A stretch of DNA of 64,000 bases from Pseudomonas taiwanensis DSM 21245 (GCF_000425785.1 NZ_KE384450.1:455873-519872); one strand, 5' to 3'; positions 32,008-41,992 are shown, counted from the stretch's first letter. Program-made: numbers and translations. The notes: a model not told the origin generated them from the letters alone.

Positions 32008-34779
32008 TCACGAGGTATGCGCAGTATCCGCCTGGGCCTCACGGTTGTTCGCCCAGTACTGGATCAGCTCGCGCAATTGCGAGAGCTCCACCGGCTTGGC
32101 CATGTGCCCGTCCATGCCAGCGAGGCGCGCACGCTCTTTGTGCTCGGCCAGAATATGCGCGGTCAATGCCACCACCGGCGTGCGCTGGCGTTGGTTGGCG
32201 GCCTCCCACGCGCGCAGTTGCTGCGTCGCGGAGAACCCGTCCAGTACCGGCATCTCGCAGTCCATCAAGACCAGGTCGTAGCGCTGTGCCTTCATGGCTT
32301 GCAGGGCTTCTTCGCCGTTACTGGCGGTATCTGGCTCCAGGTCCAGCTTGCCGAGCATACCTCGGATCACCTTGGTCGAGATGCTGTTGTCCTCGGCCAC
32401 CAACACGCGGAAATCGCGAGGCAGCTCAAGTGCTGGCGCCGCGCCGGGCATCGGTATGGACACGGCCTGTTCGCGGCCGCGTTGCGCCAGTTCCTCGGCC
32501 AGGGTGGTCTTGAGCGTGTAGCCCGCCACGGGCTTGGCCAGGATTCGCTTGACCCCGGCATTGCGGGCAATGACCTTGCTCGGTGCATTGCTGATGCCGG
32601 TGAGCATCACCACCAGGATGTCGTGGTTCAGGCTCGGGTCTTCCTTGATCTTGGCGGCCAGCTGCATGCCGGTCATGCCAGGCATGTTCTGGTCCAGCAG
32701 CACAGCGTCGAAGTAGTCGCGCAGGTGCGCCTTGGTGCGCAGCAGGGCCAGCGCCTCCTTGCCCGAAGGCACGGCGCTGACATTCATGCCCCAGGCGCTG
32801 CATTGCTGCACCAGGACCTTGCGGCAGGTGTCGTTGTCGTCGACCACCAGCACCCGGGCATCGCGCAGCGGGCCGTCGAGGTCGGTGGGCGGTTGTTCGA
32901 GTCGCGAAGGGTCCAGCGGCAAGGTCAGCCACAGGGTGTTACCCATGTTGGTGCTGCTCTTGATGCCGAACTCGCCCTGCATCATGCCGATCAGCTGCTT
33001 GGCGATGACCAGGCCCAGGTGGCCGCCCAGCTTGTTGCTCGACAGGAAGTGATGACTGTGCAGCTCGGCCTGCAGCAGGGCTTCGCGCTCTGCGGCCGGC
33101 AGTGGCTCGCCGCTGTCCTGTACGGCGATGCGCAAGCGTGGTACCTCGCCGCGCTGGTCCAGCGCCACCACCAGCAGGATCTCGCCCTGGTCGGTGTTCT
33201 TCAGGGCGTTTTCCAGCAGGCTCGACAGTGCCTGGCGCAGGCGGGTCGGGTCGCCGCTGATGACGCGTGGCACCTGCGGCTGGGTGAAGCTGATCAGCTC
33301 GATGTTCTGCTGTTCGGCCTTGGCCCTGAAGATGTTCAGGCAGTCTTCGATCAAGGCATTGAGGTCGAACTGCACATCGTCCAGCTCGATCTGCCGCGAC
33401 TCGAGCTTGGAAATGTCGAGAATCTCGTTGATCAGGGTCAGCAGTTCGTTGCCGGCGCTGTGGATGGTCTGCACGTAGTCGCGCTGCTTGACCGACAGCG
33501 GCGTGCCGAGCAGCAGCTCGGTCATGCCCAGCACGCCGTTCATGGGGGTGCGGATCTCGTGGCTGATCTTGGCCAGGAACTCGGCCTTGGCATTGATTTC
33601 GGCATCGCTGGCAGCCAGCGCGCGGCTGGCGCTGAAGCGTTCCTCGCTCATCCGGCGCAGGCGTTCGCTGACGGCCAGGTTGAGCAGCAACCCGCTGGCC
33701 ACGGTCATGGCCATGAGGATGCACAGCAGCCAGGGGGTCGAGGTGCGGGTCAGCCCGAGCAGTGCCGGAAGCAGTACCAGGCCGCAGAGGTTGTAGATCA
33801 CCATGGCGAGGCTGAACAGGCGCGCTGGCCCATAACCCTTGTACCAGTGGTAGCTGCTCACCAGCAGCATGCTTACGCTGCCCAGCGACAGCAGCGCATA
33901 GGTCATCAGGTTCAGCGGCAGGGTATCGACGAACAGCAGGACCAGGCCGCTGACCGCCGTGACCAGTATCTCGCCCTGCAACAAGCGGTTGAGCCGTGGC
34001 GAGCTGCAGGGGGAAAAGAAATGCTGGGTGAAGTACAGCCCGGCCAGCCCTGCCAGGACCAGGGTCAGGTAGGCCGCCGGCGTCTGCGCGCTATGCCACA
34101 AATGCCACCATGGGCCGCTGAGGTTCAGCAGAATCAGGCCGCTGAGCAGCATCAGGCCGTGATACAGGGCCAGCACCAGGGTGGTGCTGGAGCGGGTGTA
34201 GAGGAAGCGGATCAGGTTGTGCAGGATGAGCATTACCAAACCGCCGAACAGCATGCCGAACAGCAAGGGCTGAGCCTGGTCGGAGGCTGCTACCGCGGCG
34301 GGCTCCAGGCTGATGGCCGGGCGCAGCTGGTGCTCGGAGACCAGGCGCAGGTAAATATCCAGCGGCTGCTGGCGGTTGGGCAGAGGTAATACATGGTCGC
34401 TGCCGCGCAGGGTCGGGCTGGCGTTGCCGGCCTGGGGGCCATGGTGCAGCTGACGGAGCAATTGGTCGCCGTCGAGGGCGTAGAGGTCGAGGCGTGAGAG
34501 GTCCGGGGCGAACACCCGCAGCAGTTGTTCCTGGTCGCCAGGCTCCAGCCGGTAGTGCAGCCACAGGGCCTGTTCCGCGGGCGCGGCATCCAGGTCGCCG
34601 AGGGCGATGGGGCTGAACTGGCTGCGGTAGCGATCGGAGCGCACATCGCTCAATTGCAGGTTGGCCTGTTCATCGAGCAGAACCGACCAGCCTCCGCCTT
34701 GTTCGGCCGAAGCCGGAAGCAGGCAGAGCAAGGTCAGCAAGCTGACGATCAGGGCTGTGGCAATCCGAAGCCGACGCAC
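32008..34779 (-). CDS. retS: RetS-like hybrid sensor kinase
   Basis: The 923-residue protein has, in order: a signal peptide (to about 25), a periplasmic 7TMR-DISMED2 sensor (about 30–165), seven membrane segments (about 170–375), a HisKA helix with His407 (ISHEIRTPMNGVLG), an HATPase region (about 520–630), receiver 1 (about 640–760, LLDQNMPG) and receiver 2 (about 785–910, LVAEDN and VLMDCEMP). This order and the purD neighbour match P. aeruginosa RetS, which binds GacS and blocks the Gac/Rsm switch to biofilm. The HATPase glycine boxes are weak, as expected for RetS. Both receivers keep their aspartates. Confidence 0.9.
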   Translation of the reverse strand: MRRLRIATALIVSLLTLLCLLPASAEQGGGWSVLLDEQANLQLSDVRSDRYRSQFSPIALGDLDAAPAEQALWLHYRLEPGDQEQLLRVFAPDLSRLDLYALDGDQLLRQLHHGPQAGNASPTLRGSDHVLPLPNRQQPLDIYLRLVSEHQLRPAISLEPAAVAASDQAQPLLFGMLFGGLVMLILHNLIRFLYTRSSTTLVLALYHGLMLLSGLILLNLSGPWWHLWHSAQTPAAYLTLVLAGLAGLYFTQHFFSPCSSPRLNRLLQGEILVTAVSGLVLLFVDTLPLNLMTYALLSLGSVSMLLVSSYHWYKGYGPARLFSLAMVIYNLCGLVLLPALLGLTRTSTPWLLCILMAMTVASGLLLNLAVSERLRRMSEERFSASRALAASDAEINAKAEFLAKISHEIRTPMNGVLGMTELLLGTPLSVKQRDYVQTIHSAGNELLTLINEILDISKLESRQIELDDVQFDLNALIEDCLNIFRAKAEQQNIELISFTQPQVPRVISGDPTRLRQALSSLLENALKNTDQGEILLVVALDQRGEVPRLRIAVQDSGEPLPAAEREALLQAELHSHHFLSSNKLGGHLGLVIAKQLIGMMQGEFGIKSSTNMGNTLWLTLPLDPSRLEQPPTDLDGPLRDARVLVVDDNDTCRKVLVQQCSAWGMNVSAVPSGKEALALLRTKAHLRDYFDAVLLDQNMPGMTGMQLAAKIKEDPSLNHDILVVMLTGISNAPSKVIARNAGVKRILAKPVAGYTLKTTLAEELAQRGREQAVSIPMPGAAPALELPRDFRVLVAEDNSISTKVIRGMLGKLDLEPDTASNGEEALQAMKAQRYDLVLMDCEMPVLDGFSATQQLRAWEAANQRQRTPVVALTAHILAEHKERARLAGMDGHMAKPVELSQLRELIQYWANNREAQADTAHTS

Positions 34780-34914
34780 GACGAAATCCCTTCTTAGCTG
34801 ATGTGCCGGGTATTAACTATGCGCGGCGCGCCAAGTCGAAGGCAAGGCCTTGGCCAGAGCCTGTCGACGAGCCGAAGGCCGTGGGCGCAGGGCACCACGG
34901 CGATTCGGTAATGC

Positions 34915-36210
34915 TTACTGCTGGTGCTCACCGCGCTCGCGGGCAATGGCCCGGTAGCCGATGTCGGTCCGGTAGAAGCTACCGTTCCAGCTGATTTCCT
35001 TGGCCAGGCGGTAAGCCTGCTGCTGAGCGTCGGCAACCGTGCTGCCCATCGCCGTGGCGCAGAGCACGCGGCCACCGTTGGTCACCACTTGGCCATCCTT
35101 GAGCGAAGTACCGGCGTGGAACACCTTGCCTTCGATCTTGGCCGCTGCTTCCAGGCCGCTGATCACGTCGCCCTTGGCGTAGTCGCCTGGGTAACCGCCT
35201 GCTGCCAGCACCACGCCCAGGCTCGGGCGAGGGTCCCACTGGGCCTCGATCTTGTCCAGGGCCTTGGCGAAGGCGGCCTCGACCAGCAGCACCAGGCTCG
35301 ACTCCAGGCGCAGCATGACCGGTTGGGTTTCCGGGTCGCCGAAGCGGCAGTTGAACTCGATGACCTTGGGGTTGCCCGCTTTGTCGATCATCAGGCCTGC
35401 GTACAGGAAGCCAGTGTAGACGTTGCCTTCCTCGGCCATGCCCCGCACGGTCGGCCAGATCACCTGCTCCATCACACGCTGGTGCACCTCGGCAGTGACC
35501 ACCGGGGCAGGGGAGTAGGCACCCATGCCGCCAGTGTTCGGGCCGGTGTCCTTGTCGCCGACGCGCTTGTGGTCCTGGCTGGTGGCCATTGGCAGGACGT
35601 TCTGGCCGTCGACCATGACGATGAAGCTGGCTTCCTCGCCGTCGAGGAACTCTTCGATCACCACGCGCGAACCCGCGTCGCCGAAGGCGTTGCCGGCCAG
35701 CATGTCACGCACGGCGGCTTCGGCTTCTTCCAGGGTCATGGCGACGATCACGCCTTTGCCTGCAGCCAGGCCGTCGGCCTTGATCACGATTGGCGCACCC
35801 TTCTCCTTCAGATAGGCCAGGGCAGGCTCGATCTCGGTGAAGTTCTGGTAGTCGGCGGTCGGAATCTTGTGACGGGCGAGGAAGTCCTTGGTGAAGGCCT
35901 TGGAGCCTTCGAGCTGGGCCGCGCCCTTGGTCGGGCCGAAGCAGTCCAGCCCACGGCTGCGGAACAGATCGACCACACCGATAACCAGCGGTGCTTCAGG
36001 ACCGACGATGGTCAGGTCGACGTTCTTCTCGGCGAAATCGGCCAATTGCTCCAGGGCACAGACGTCGATGGCGACGTTCTCGCACTTGGCTTCGATGGCG
36101 GTGCCAGCGTTGCCTGGGGCAACGAAGACTTTCTCGACGCGTGGGTCCTGGGCGACTTTCCAGGCCAGGGCGTGCTCACGGCCGCCGCTGCCGATGATCA
36201 AAACTTTCAT
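34915..36210 (-). CDS. purD: Phosphoribosylamine–glycine ligase PurD
   Basis: The 431-residue ATP-grasp enzyme starts MKVLIIGSGGREHALAWK and carries HKRVGDKDTGPNTGGMGAYSP (ATP-grasp loop) and KVIEFNCRFGDPETQP. It joins glycine to phosphoribosylamine in step two of purine synthesis. GAGG lies 8 bases before the ATG. It follows purH on the same strand after 182 bases that contain a REP-like double hairpin. retS lies downstream, as in P. aeruginosa. Confidence 0.97.
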   Translation of the reverse strand: MKVLIIGSGGREHALAWKVAQDPRVEKVFVAPGNAGTAIEAKCENVAIDVCALEQLADFAEKNVDLTIVGPEAPLVIGVVDLFRSRGLDCFGPTKGAAQLEGSKAFTKDFLARHKIPTADYQNFTEIEPALAYLKEKGAPIVIKADGLAAGKGVIVAMTLEEAEAAVRDMLAGNAFGDAGSRVVIEEFLDGEEASFIVMVDGQNVLPMATSQDHKRVGDKDTGPNTGGMGAYSPAPVVTAEVHQRVMEQVIWPTVRGMAEEGNVYTGFLYAGLMIDKAGNPKVIEFNCRFGDPETQPVMLRLESSLVLLVEAAFAKALDKIEAQWDPRPSLGVVLAAGGYPGDYAKGDVISGLEAAAKIEGKVFHAGTSLKDGQVVTNGGRVLCATAMGSTVADAQQQAYRLAKEISWNGSFYRTDIGYRAIARERGEHQQ

Positions 36211-36293
36211 GTCAAAACCTCGAAATCTGTCGAACGAGAGTGGTTGCCTCTCGCTTTGCGAGGTCGCAGTAAAGCAGGTGGATGCAAGGGGAA

Positions 36294-36347
36294 GCCGGTT
36301 CCGATGAGCGTAGTTGCCTTCTGGCAATGAGCATCAGCGGAACCGGC
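36294..36347. repeat. REP-like double hairpin between purH and purD
   Basis: An outer 10-bp stem GCCGGTTCCG/CGGAACCGGC encloses an inner stem TTGCC/GGCAA. It lies in the purH–purD gap. It probably partitions the two messages or stabilises the purH transcript. Confidence 0.6.
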
Positions 36348-36392
36348 CCCAACGCAGCAGATACCTGCTTCAGTGCGGCCGATTGCCGTAAA

Positions 36393-38000
36393 TCAGTGGC
36401 GGAAGTGGCGCATGCCGGTGAAGACCATCGCGATGCCGGCTTCGTCAGCAGCAGCAATCACCTCGGCATCACGCATCGAGCCACCGGGTTGGATCACGGC
36501 GCTGATACCCACTTTAGCCGCATTGTCGATGCCATCACGGAACGGGAAGAACGCATCCGATGCCATGACCGCACCCTGAACCTGCAAGCCAGCATGCTCC
36601 GCCTTGATGGCGGCGATACGGGCGGAGTTCACGCGGCTCATCTGGCCAGCACCGACACCGATGGTCTGACGCTGCTTGGCGTAGACGATGGCGTTGGACT
36701 TGACGAACTTGGCCACTTTCCAGGCAAACACCAGGTCATGGATTTCCTGCTCGGTCGGGGCGCGCTTGGTGACGATCTTCAGGTCATCGGCGGTGATCAT
36801 GCCGATATCGCGGCTCTGCACCAGCAGGCCACCGTTGACGCGCTTGAAGTCCCAACCGGCGGCGCGCTCGGCAGGCCACTCGCCACACTCCAGCAGACGC
36901 ACGTTCTGCTTGGCGGCAACCACTTCACGGGCGGCCTGGGAAATTTTCGGCGCGATGATCACTTCGACGAACTGACGGTCGACGATGGCTTTGGCGGTTT
37001 CGCCGTCCAGCTCGCGGTTGAAGGCGATGATACCGCCGAAGGCCGACTCGGTGTCGGTGGCGTAGGCCAGGTCATAGGCCTTGCGGATGCCGCCTTCGTC
37101 TTCAGGGACGACGGCCACGCCGCATGGGTTGGCGTGCTTGACGATGACGCAGGCTGGCTTGACGAAGCTCTTCACGCACTCCAGCGCGGCATCGGTGTCG
37201 GCCACGTTGTTGAACGACAGCTCCTTACCCTGCAGTTGGAGGGCGGTGGAAACGCTGGCCTCGCCTTTCTTGGCCTCGACGTAGAACGCCGCGCTCTGGT
37301 GTGGGTTCTCGCCGTAGCGCATTTCCTGGGCCTTGACGAACTGGCTGTTGAAGGTGCGCGGGAATTCGCTGCGGCCTTCGGTGCTCAGGGTCTCTTTGGC
37401 CTGGTCGATGGTGCCCATGTAGTTGGCGATCATGCCGTCGTAGGCGGCGGTGTGTTCGAAGGCCTTGAGCATCAGGTCGAAGCGCTGGGCGTAGGTCAGG
37501 CCACCGGCCTTGAGGTTCTCAAGGACGCTGGCGTAGTCGCTGGCGTTGACCACGATGGCCACGTCCTTGTGGTTCTTGGCGGCCGAACGGACCATGGTTG
37601 GACCACCGATGTCGATGTTCTCGATGGCGGTTGGCAGGTCACAGCCCGGCTTGGCGATGGTGGCTTCGAACGGGTACAGGTTGACGGCGACCAGGTCGAT
37701 CGGCTTGATGCCGTGCTCGTTCATGATGGCATCGTCGATGCCGCGGCGGCCCAGGATGCCGCCGTGGATTTTCGGGTGCAGGGTCTTGACCCGGCCATCC
37801 ATCATTTCGGCGAAGCCGGTGTAGTCGGCCACTTCCACCGCGTTCACGCCGTTGTCCTTGAGCAGCTTGTAGGTGCCGCCGGTGGACAGGATCTCGACAC
37901 CGAGCTGTTGCAGCTCACGGGCGAATTCGAGGATACCGGTCTTGTCGGAGACGCTGATCAGGGCGCGGCGGACTGGCAGGCGGGTAGTCTGGTCGGTCAT
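36393..38000 (-). CDS. purH: Bifunctional AICAR transformylase/IMP cyclohydrolase PurH
   Basis: The 535-residue protein has an IMP cyclohydrolase domain (residues 1–150, RRALISVSDKTGILEFAREL) and an AICAR transformylase domain (about 200–520). The latter has RYGENPHQSAAFY, VKHANPCGVAV and AFGGIIAFNREL. It performs the last two steps of IMP synthesis. The ATG has GGAA 7 bases upstream. A TTG four codons earlier lies inside that ribosome site and is rejected. Confidence 0.97.
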   Translation of the reverse strand: MTDQTTRLPVRRALISVSDKTGILEFARELQQLGVEILSTGGTYKLLKDNGVNAVEVADYTGFAEMMDGRVKTLHPKIHGGILGRRGIDDAIMNEHGIKPIDLVAVNLYPFEATIAKPGCDLPTAIENIDIGGPTMVRSAAKNHKDVAIVVNASDYASVLENLKAGGLTYAQRFDLMLKAFEHTAAYDGMIANYMGTIDQAKETLSTEGRSEFPRTFNSQFVKAQEMRYGENPHQSAAFYVEAKKGEASVSTALQLQGKELSFNNVADTDAALECVKSFVKPACVIVKHANPCGVAVVPEDEGGIRKAYDLAYATDTESAFGGIIAFNRELDGETAKAIVDRQFVEVIIAPKISQAAREVVAAKQNVRLLECGEWPAERAAGWDFKRVNGGLLVQSRDIGMITADDLKIVTKRAPTEQEIHDLVFAWKVAKFVKSNAIVYAKQRQTIGVGAGQMSRVNSARIAAIKAEHAGLQVQGAVMASDAFFPFRDGIDNAAKVGISAVIQPGGSMRDAEVIAAADEAGIAMVFTGMRHFRH

Positions 38001-38030
38001 TTCGGGTTCCAATAACGCGGTGGAGTCAGC

Positions 38031-38063
38031 AAAAAAGGCGTCCCTTTGCAGAGGCCGCCTTTT
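38031..38063 (-). terminator. Intrinsic terminator after fis
   Basis: On the minus strand AAAAGGCG and CGCCTTTTTT flank a loop with an inner CCT/AGG pairing, giving a GC stem followed by six T. It lies 19 bases past the fis stop and ends the dusB–fis transcript before purH. Confidence 0.85.
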
Positions 38064-38081
38064 CTGATTGGGATTCTGGCT

Positions 38082-38402
38082 TTACAACAAGTCGTACTGC
38101 TTGAGCTTCTTGCGCAGGGTGCCACGGTTGAGTCCGAGCATCTCGCTGGCCTTGGTCTGGTTGCCCTTGACGTAGTTCATCACGCATTCGAGCAGGGGCG
38201 CCTCGACTTCAGAGAGCACCAGGTTGTACACGTCCGTAACGGTAGCGCCTTCCAGGTGGGCGAAGTAGTTGTGCAGCGCCTTCTCGACGCTGTCGCGAAG
38301 GGTCTGGCCCTCTTCGCTCGGCGTGTTGAGGTGCTGTTTGAGGTTGGCGTTGTCGCTCACGGGCGTTGTTCCACTCACTAATGTCTCGGTCATCATCGTC
38401 AT
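38082..38402 (-). CDS. fis: DNA-binding protein Fis
   Basis: The 106-residue protein has the Fis C-terminal helix-turn-helix (ECVMNYVKGNQTKASEMLGLNRGTLRKKLKQYDLL). It is a nucleoid protein that bends DNA and regulates stable-RNA and metabolic genes. It overlaps the end of dusB by 4 bases, as expected for the conserved dusB–fis operon. Three methionines lie at the start (MTMMTE). The first is used because it gives the ATGA overlap. Confidence 0.95.
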   Translation of the reverse strand: MTMMTETLVSGTTPVSDNANLKQHLNTPSEEGQTLRDSVEKALHNYFAHLEGATVTDVYNLVLSEVEAPLLECVMNYVKGNQTKASEMLGLNRGTLRKKLKQYDLL

Positions 38403-39412
38403 GCGGCCACCCCTTGTCCGTCCTCTGTCTCAAGGCTCTGTCGACGCTCGCTGAAAAAGGCGCGAACGTTGGCGCACTGCGCTTGTGTGTCTTCCAAAGC
38501 GTTGAACCGGGAGCGAAACTCCTTGCCACCGGGTCTTGTTGCCAGGTACCAGCCGACGTGCTTGCGGGCGATACGTACGCCCATTACATCGCCATAGAAG
38601 GCATGCAGCGCGGCCAGGTGCTCCAGCAGGATGCGTTCCACTTCGTCCAGCGTGGGGGCTGGCAACTGCTGGCCAGTCCTCAGGTAATGCTCGATCTCGC
38701 GAAAGATCCAAGGCCGCCCTTGGGCAGCCCGGCCAATCAACAGGCCGTCGACGCCGGTGGCGTCCAACACCGCCCGGGCCTTTTCTGGCGAAGTGATATC
38801 GCCGTTGGCGAAAACCGGGATCGACACCGCCTGCTTGATGGCAGCGATGGTGTCGTATTCGGCTTCGCCGGTATACAGGTCGGCGCGTGTGCGGCCATGT
38901 ACCGCCAGCGCCTGGATGCCGGCCTGCTCGGCGATTTTCGCCACGTTCAGGCCGTTCTTGCTCGCCCGGTCCCAACCCGTGCGAATTTTCAGCGTCACCG
39001 GGACATCCACTGCACCGACTACGGCGTGGAGGATCTCGCTGACCAAGGCTTCATCTCTCAATAAAGCAGAGCCTGCGGCTTTGTTGCAGACTTTTTTTGC
39101 CGGGCAGCCCATGTTGATGTCGATGATCTGGGCGCCAGCTTCGACGTTGGCCCGGGCCGCCGCTGCCATCATCTGCGCGTCACCCCCGGCGATCTGGACC
39201 GAGCGAGGCTCGGGATCGCCTTCATGGATGCGGCGCAGGCTGGACTTGCGGCTGTTCCACAGGCTCATGTCGCTGGTCACCATTTCCGATACCACCATGC
39301 CTGCGCCCAAGCGCTTGCAAAGTGTGCGGAAAGGTTGGTCCGTAACCCCGGCCATAGGAGCAAGGATCAGGTTGTTTCGCAGTGTATAAGGGCCGATGCG
39401 TACCGCCGACAT
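38399..39412 (-). CDS. dusB: tRNA-dihydrouridine synthase B
   Basis: The 337-residue FMN-dependent TIM barrel has LILAPMAGVTDQPFRTLCK at the start, INMGCPAKKVCNKAAGSALL with the catalytic cysteine near residue 100, and LAVHGRTRADLYTGEA. It reduces uridine in the D-loop of tRNA. It is the first gene of the dusB–fis operon and presumably carries its promoter upstream in the 176-base gap to the zinc-ribbon gene. Confidence 0.95.
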   Translation of the reverse strand: MSAVRIGPYTLRNNLILAPMAGVTDQPFRTLCKRLGAGMVVSEMVTSDMSLWNSRKSSLRRIHEGDPEPRSVQIAGGDAQMMAAAARANVEAGAQIIDINMGCPAKKVCNKAAGSALLRDEALVSEILHAVVGAVDVPVTLKIRTGWDRASKNGLNVAKIAEQAGIQALAVHGRTRADLYTGEAEYDTIAAIKQAVSIPVFANGDITSPEKARAVLDATGVDGLLIGRAAQGRPWIFREIEHYLRTGQQLPAPTLDEVERILLEHLAALHAFYGDVMGVRIARKHVGWYLATRPGGKEFRSRFNALEDTQAQCANVRAFFSERRQSLETEDGQGVAA

Positions 39413-39558
39413 AGGTGTTCCCTGTTGTGGGGCCGAATCATTGGAGTCCGAAAAAGGGTTGGCATGATACCCGCTCTCGGTGACCGGATAAAGATGGATT
39501 TGGATAAAATCTGAACAGCTGCGGCCTTATGCCCGAAGGTTTGCGACAGCAGGCCAGC

Positions 39559-39575
39559 GCCGGCAAGATGCCGGC
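39559..39575 (-). terminator. Hairpin after the zinc-ribbon gene
   Basis: Perfect GCCGGCA-AGA-TGCCGGC stem-loop 14 bases beyond the stop at 39589. There is no T-tract. Confidence 0.55.
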
Positions 39576-39588
39576 CCGACACCGCCGG

Positions 39589-40929
39589 TCACTCGGGAGA
39601 GCGGAAGCTGAGGCTGTAGTTCACGGCCTTGGGGCCCGGGTCGAGAATGTCCAGGGCGATGTGGATCGGGGTCTGGCTGGGCATTTCGCCACGCCCGGCC
39701 AGCTCCCCGGAGAGGTACTCGCTGGGCTTGAAGCGACGGCTGGCGATCAACTGGCCGTTGAGGTCGGCAAAGCGCAGCTCCAGCAGCGGGAATGGCTGCG
39801 CGAAGGGCGCGCGGTTGTAGATGATCGCATCGACGATCAGTGCACCCTTGAAGTCGGGGTGGCTGCGCACCACAAGGTTGCTGCTCTTGATGCGGGATAT
39901 GTCGACGCGGGTCGGCACCTCGCAGCCCAGCAGCGGGCAGACTTGCTGGAACCAAGGACGGTACTGGTCCTGGCGGGCCATCTCGTCGAAGTGGTACCAG
40001 ATGTACTGGAAGGCCAGCAGGCCTGCGGCCACTAGCGTCAGTAGGCCCCACAAAAGACGTTTGCCCCAGTTGGGTCGGGGTTTCTCCCAGTCCAGTTGCA
40101 GCGGGTCGTCGACCACATCGACCAGGGGTTCCTTGCGCGCCGGGCGCTCGGCCTTGGCGACCAGGTCGGGTTCGATGCGCTCGCCCGGCACCGGCTCGAA
40201 CGGTTCGTCGTCACGGGCCGACAGGTGCAGGTCGGTGTCGTCATCGTCACGGGCGCTCAGGCCTTTGACGTGGACTTCATCCTCGGCTACCGAGAACGGC
40301 TCGCTGAAGGTCTCTTGCGGCTCGACCTCGGTGCTTGAGCGCGCTGGCGGTTCGTTGTCGAAATCCAGGTCCAGGGTCGTGCCCAGGGTCGGCTCGGTGC
40401 GGTCGCCGGGTTCAGGCTCCCGTTCCAGTGGCTCCTGCTCCAGCAAGACGGGGGCAGGCTCGGCCGCAGCTTGGGGTTCGAGCGGTTCAGGTGGTTCGTC
40501 GATGGCGTTGCCGAACGGCTCGTCTGCCAGATCGGGCGGGGCGGGCTCGTCACGACGGGCGTGCAGTGCCCTGTCGCTGTTCGGGATGTGTGGCTCTGCC
40601 GGTTGGCCACGTCGCTCGAGTCGGGCCAGTTCCTGGTCCAGGTCGAGTGCGTCCAGCGCTTGCGCGGTGGCAGCCCAGTCTTGCGGCTCGGCAGCAGGCT
40701 CGCTGACCGGCGGTAGCGGCGCGAGAGCAGGTGCCGCGACAGGCTCTGCTGGCGGTACGGGCGCGCGAGCGGCGCCAGCACGGTTTTGCTCCAACAGTTG
40801 CTTGGCCGCATTGAACACCTGCAGGCAGTGGCCGCAACGTACTACGCCGCGCGCCACGCTCAACTGGTGATGGGTGACGCGAAAGCTGGTTTGGCAATGC
40901 GGGCACTGGGTGACGAAACTGTCGGTCAT
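39589..40929 (-). CDS. DUF3426 protein with N-terminal zinc ribbon
   Basis: The 446-residue protein begins with an MJ0042-type zinc ribbon (CPHC, then VRCGHC, residues 9–40). A long acidic, Pro/Glu-rich disordered region (about 50–280) follows. One membrane segment lies near residue 305 (LLWGLLTLVAAGLLAFQYIW). After it comes a periplasmic DUF3426 domain. It lies next to prmA on the same strand, 42 bases downstream, an arrangement conserved in pseudomonads. Function unknown. The zinc ribbon would face the cytoplasm and the DUF3426 domain the periplasm. Confidence 0.8.
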   Translation of the reverse strand: MTDSFVTQCPHCQTSFRVTHHQLSVARGVVRCGHCLQVFNAAKQLLEQNRAGAARAPVPPAEPVAAPALAPLPPVSEPAAEPQDWAATAQALDALDLDQELARLERRGQPAEPHIPNSDRALHARRDEPAPPDLADEPFGNAIDEPPEPLEPQAAAEPAPVLLEQEPLEREPEPGDRTEPTLGTTLDLDFDNEPPARSSTEVEPQETFSEPFSVAEDEVHVKGLSARDDDDTDLHLSARDDEPFEPVPGERIEPDLVAKAERPARKEPLVDVVDDPLQLDWEKPRPNWGKRLLWGLLTLVAAGLLAFQYIWYHFDEMARQDQYRPWFQQVCPLLGCEVPTRVDISRIKSSNLVVRSHPDFKGALIVDAIIYNRAPFAQPFPLLELRFADLNGQLIASRRFKPSEYLSGELAGRGEMPSQTPIHIALDILDPGPKAVNYSLSFRSPE

Positions 40930-40971
40930 GCGGCAATCCGGGAGCTGTGCAGAGACTTATTCTAGGCCTGC

Positions 40972-41850
40972 CTATCGGCGGCGACCACTGATGCGCACCC
41001 AGCCGTCACGGACGACGATCGGGTCCAGCTCGAAGTCGGCGGCGTAGGCAGCGGCCACTTCTTCGCCTTGCTCGGCGAGAATGCCCGACAGGGCCAGCAG
41101 GCCACCTGGACGAACCAGGCCAGACAACTGCGGTGCCAGCGAAACCAGCGGGCCGGCCAGAATGTTGGCGACTAACACGTCGGCCTGCATGGCCGGCATG
41201 TCTTCAGGCAGGTACAGGGCCAGGCGCTCATCGGCGATGCCGTTGCGCTGGGCGTTGTCGCGCGAGGCCTCCAGGGCCTGTACGTCGATGTCGGTGCCGA
41301 CCGCTTCACGGGCGCCCAGCAGCAGCGCGGCGATGGCCAGGATGCCCGAGCCACAGCCGAAATCCAGCACCTGGGTGTCTTTGAGCTGTTGGCCATCGAG
41401 CCATTCCAGGCACAGGGCGGTGGTCGGGTGGGTGCCGGTACCAAATGCCAGGCCGGGGTCGAGGAGCAGGTTGACCGCGTCTTTCTCGGGCGCCTCGTGC
41501 CAGCTTGGCACGATCCACAGGCGCTGGCCGAAGCGCATCGGCTGGAAGTTGTCCATCCAGCTACGCTCCCAGTCCTGGTCCTCGATCACTTCGGCGTGGT
41601 GCTCGGGCAACGTATCGCCGGTCAGCAGGCGCAGGTGGGCGAACACATGCTCCGGCTCGGCGTCGGCTTCGAACAGGGCCAGAAGATGGGTGTGCGACCA
41701 CAGTGGGGTGGTGTTGAGGTCGGGCTCGAAGATCGGTTGATCCTCGGCGTCCATGAACGTCACCGAGACGGCGCCCACTTCGAGCAGGGCGTCTTCGTAG
41801 GTTTCGGCTTGTTCCGGGCTGATGGCCAGGCGTACTTGCAGCCAAGGCAT
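40972..41850 (-). CDS. prmA: Ribosomal protein L11 methyltransferase PrmA
   Basis: The 292-residue SAM enzyme has motif I VLDFGCGSGILAIAALLLGA near residue 160 and post-motif VANILAGPLVSLAP. It trimethylates L11. The start is ATG at 41850 (MPWLQVRL) with AAGGTG 8 bases upstream. An upstream GTG is less likely. In other pseudomonads I know, accB–accC lie immediately upstream. Here a 185-base gap with a REP-like hairpin and then sltB3 are found instead. Confidence 0.95.
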   Translation of the reverse strand: MPWLQVRLAISPEQAETYEDALLEVGAVSVTFMDAEDQPIFEPDLNTTPLWSHTHLLALFEADAEPEHVFAHLRLLTGDTLPEHHAEVIEDQDWERSWMDNFQPMRFGQRLWIVPSWHEAPEKDAVNLLLDPGLAFGTGTHPTTALCLEWLDGQQLKDTQVLDFGCGSGILAIAALLLGAREAVGTDIDVQALEASRDNAQRNGIADERLALYLPEDMPAMQADVLVANILAGPLVSLAPQLSGLVRPGGLLALSGILAEQGEEVAAAYAADFELDPIVVRDGWVRISGRRR

Positions 41851-41992
41851 GGCGGGCACCTTTGGTAAATCGACAGGGGCAGCCCGAGGCTGCGCGAAGG
41901 CTGGCAGTTTACGCGAGTGCGGTGGGTTTGTGGATGACTTGCGGGCTAATCGGCGGCAAGCAGACGCCTACGGATACACACGTGCGCTGTAG

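Noticed and set aside
31927..34389. 820-residue open frame antisense to retS
   Set aside because: It is a by-product of high G+C. The composition is His/Gln/Ala/Leu-rich without domains, while the opposite strand encodes a full RetS.
36282..38015. 577-residue open frame antisense to purH
   Set aside because: It mirrors PurH. Val/Gly/Asp/His-rich composition without domains.
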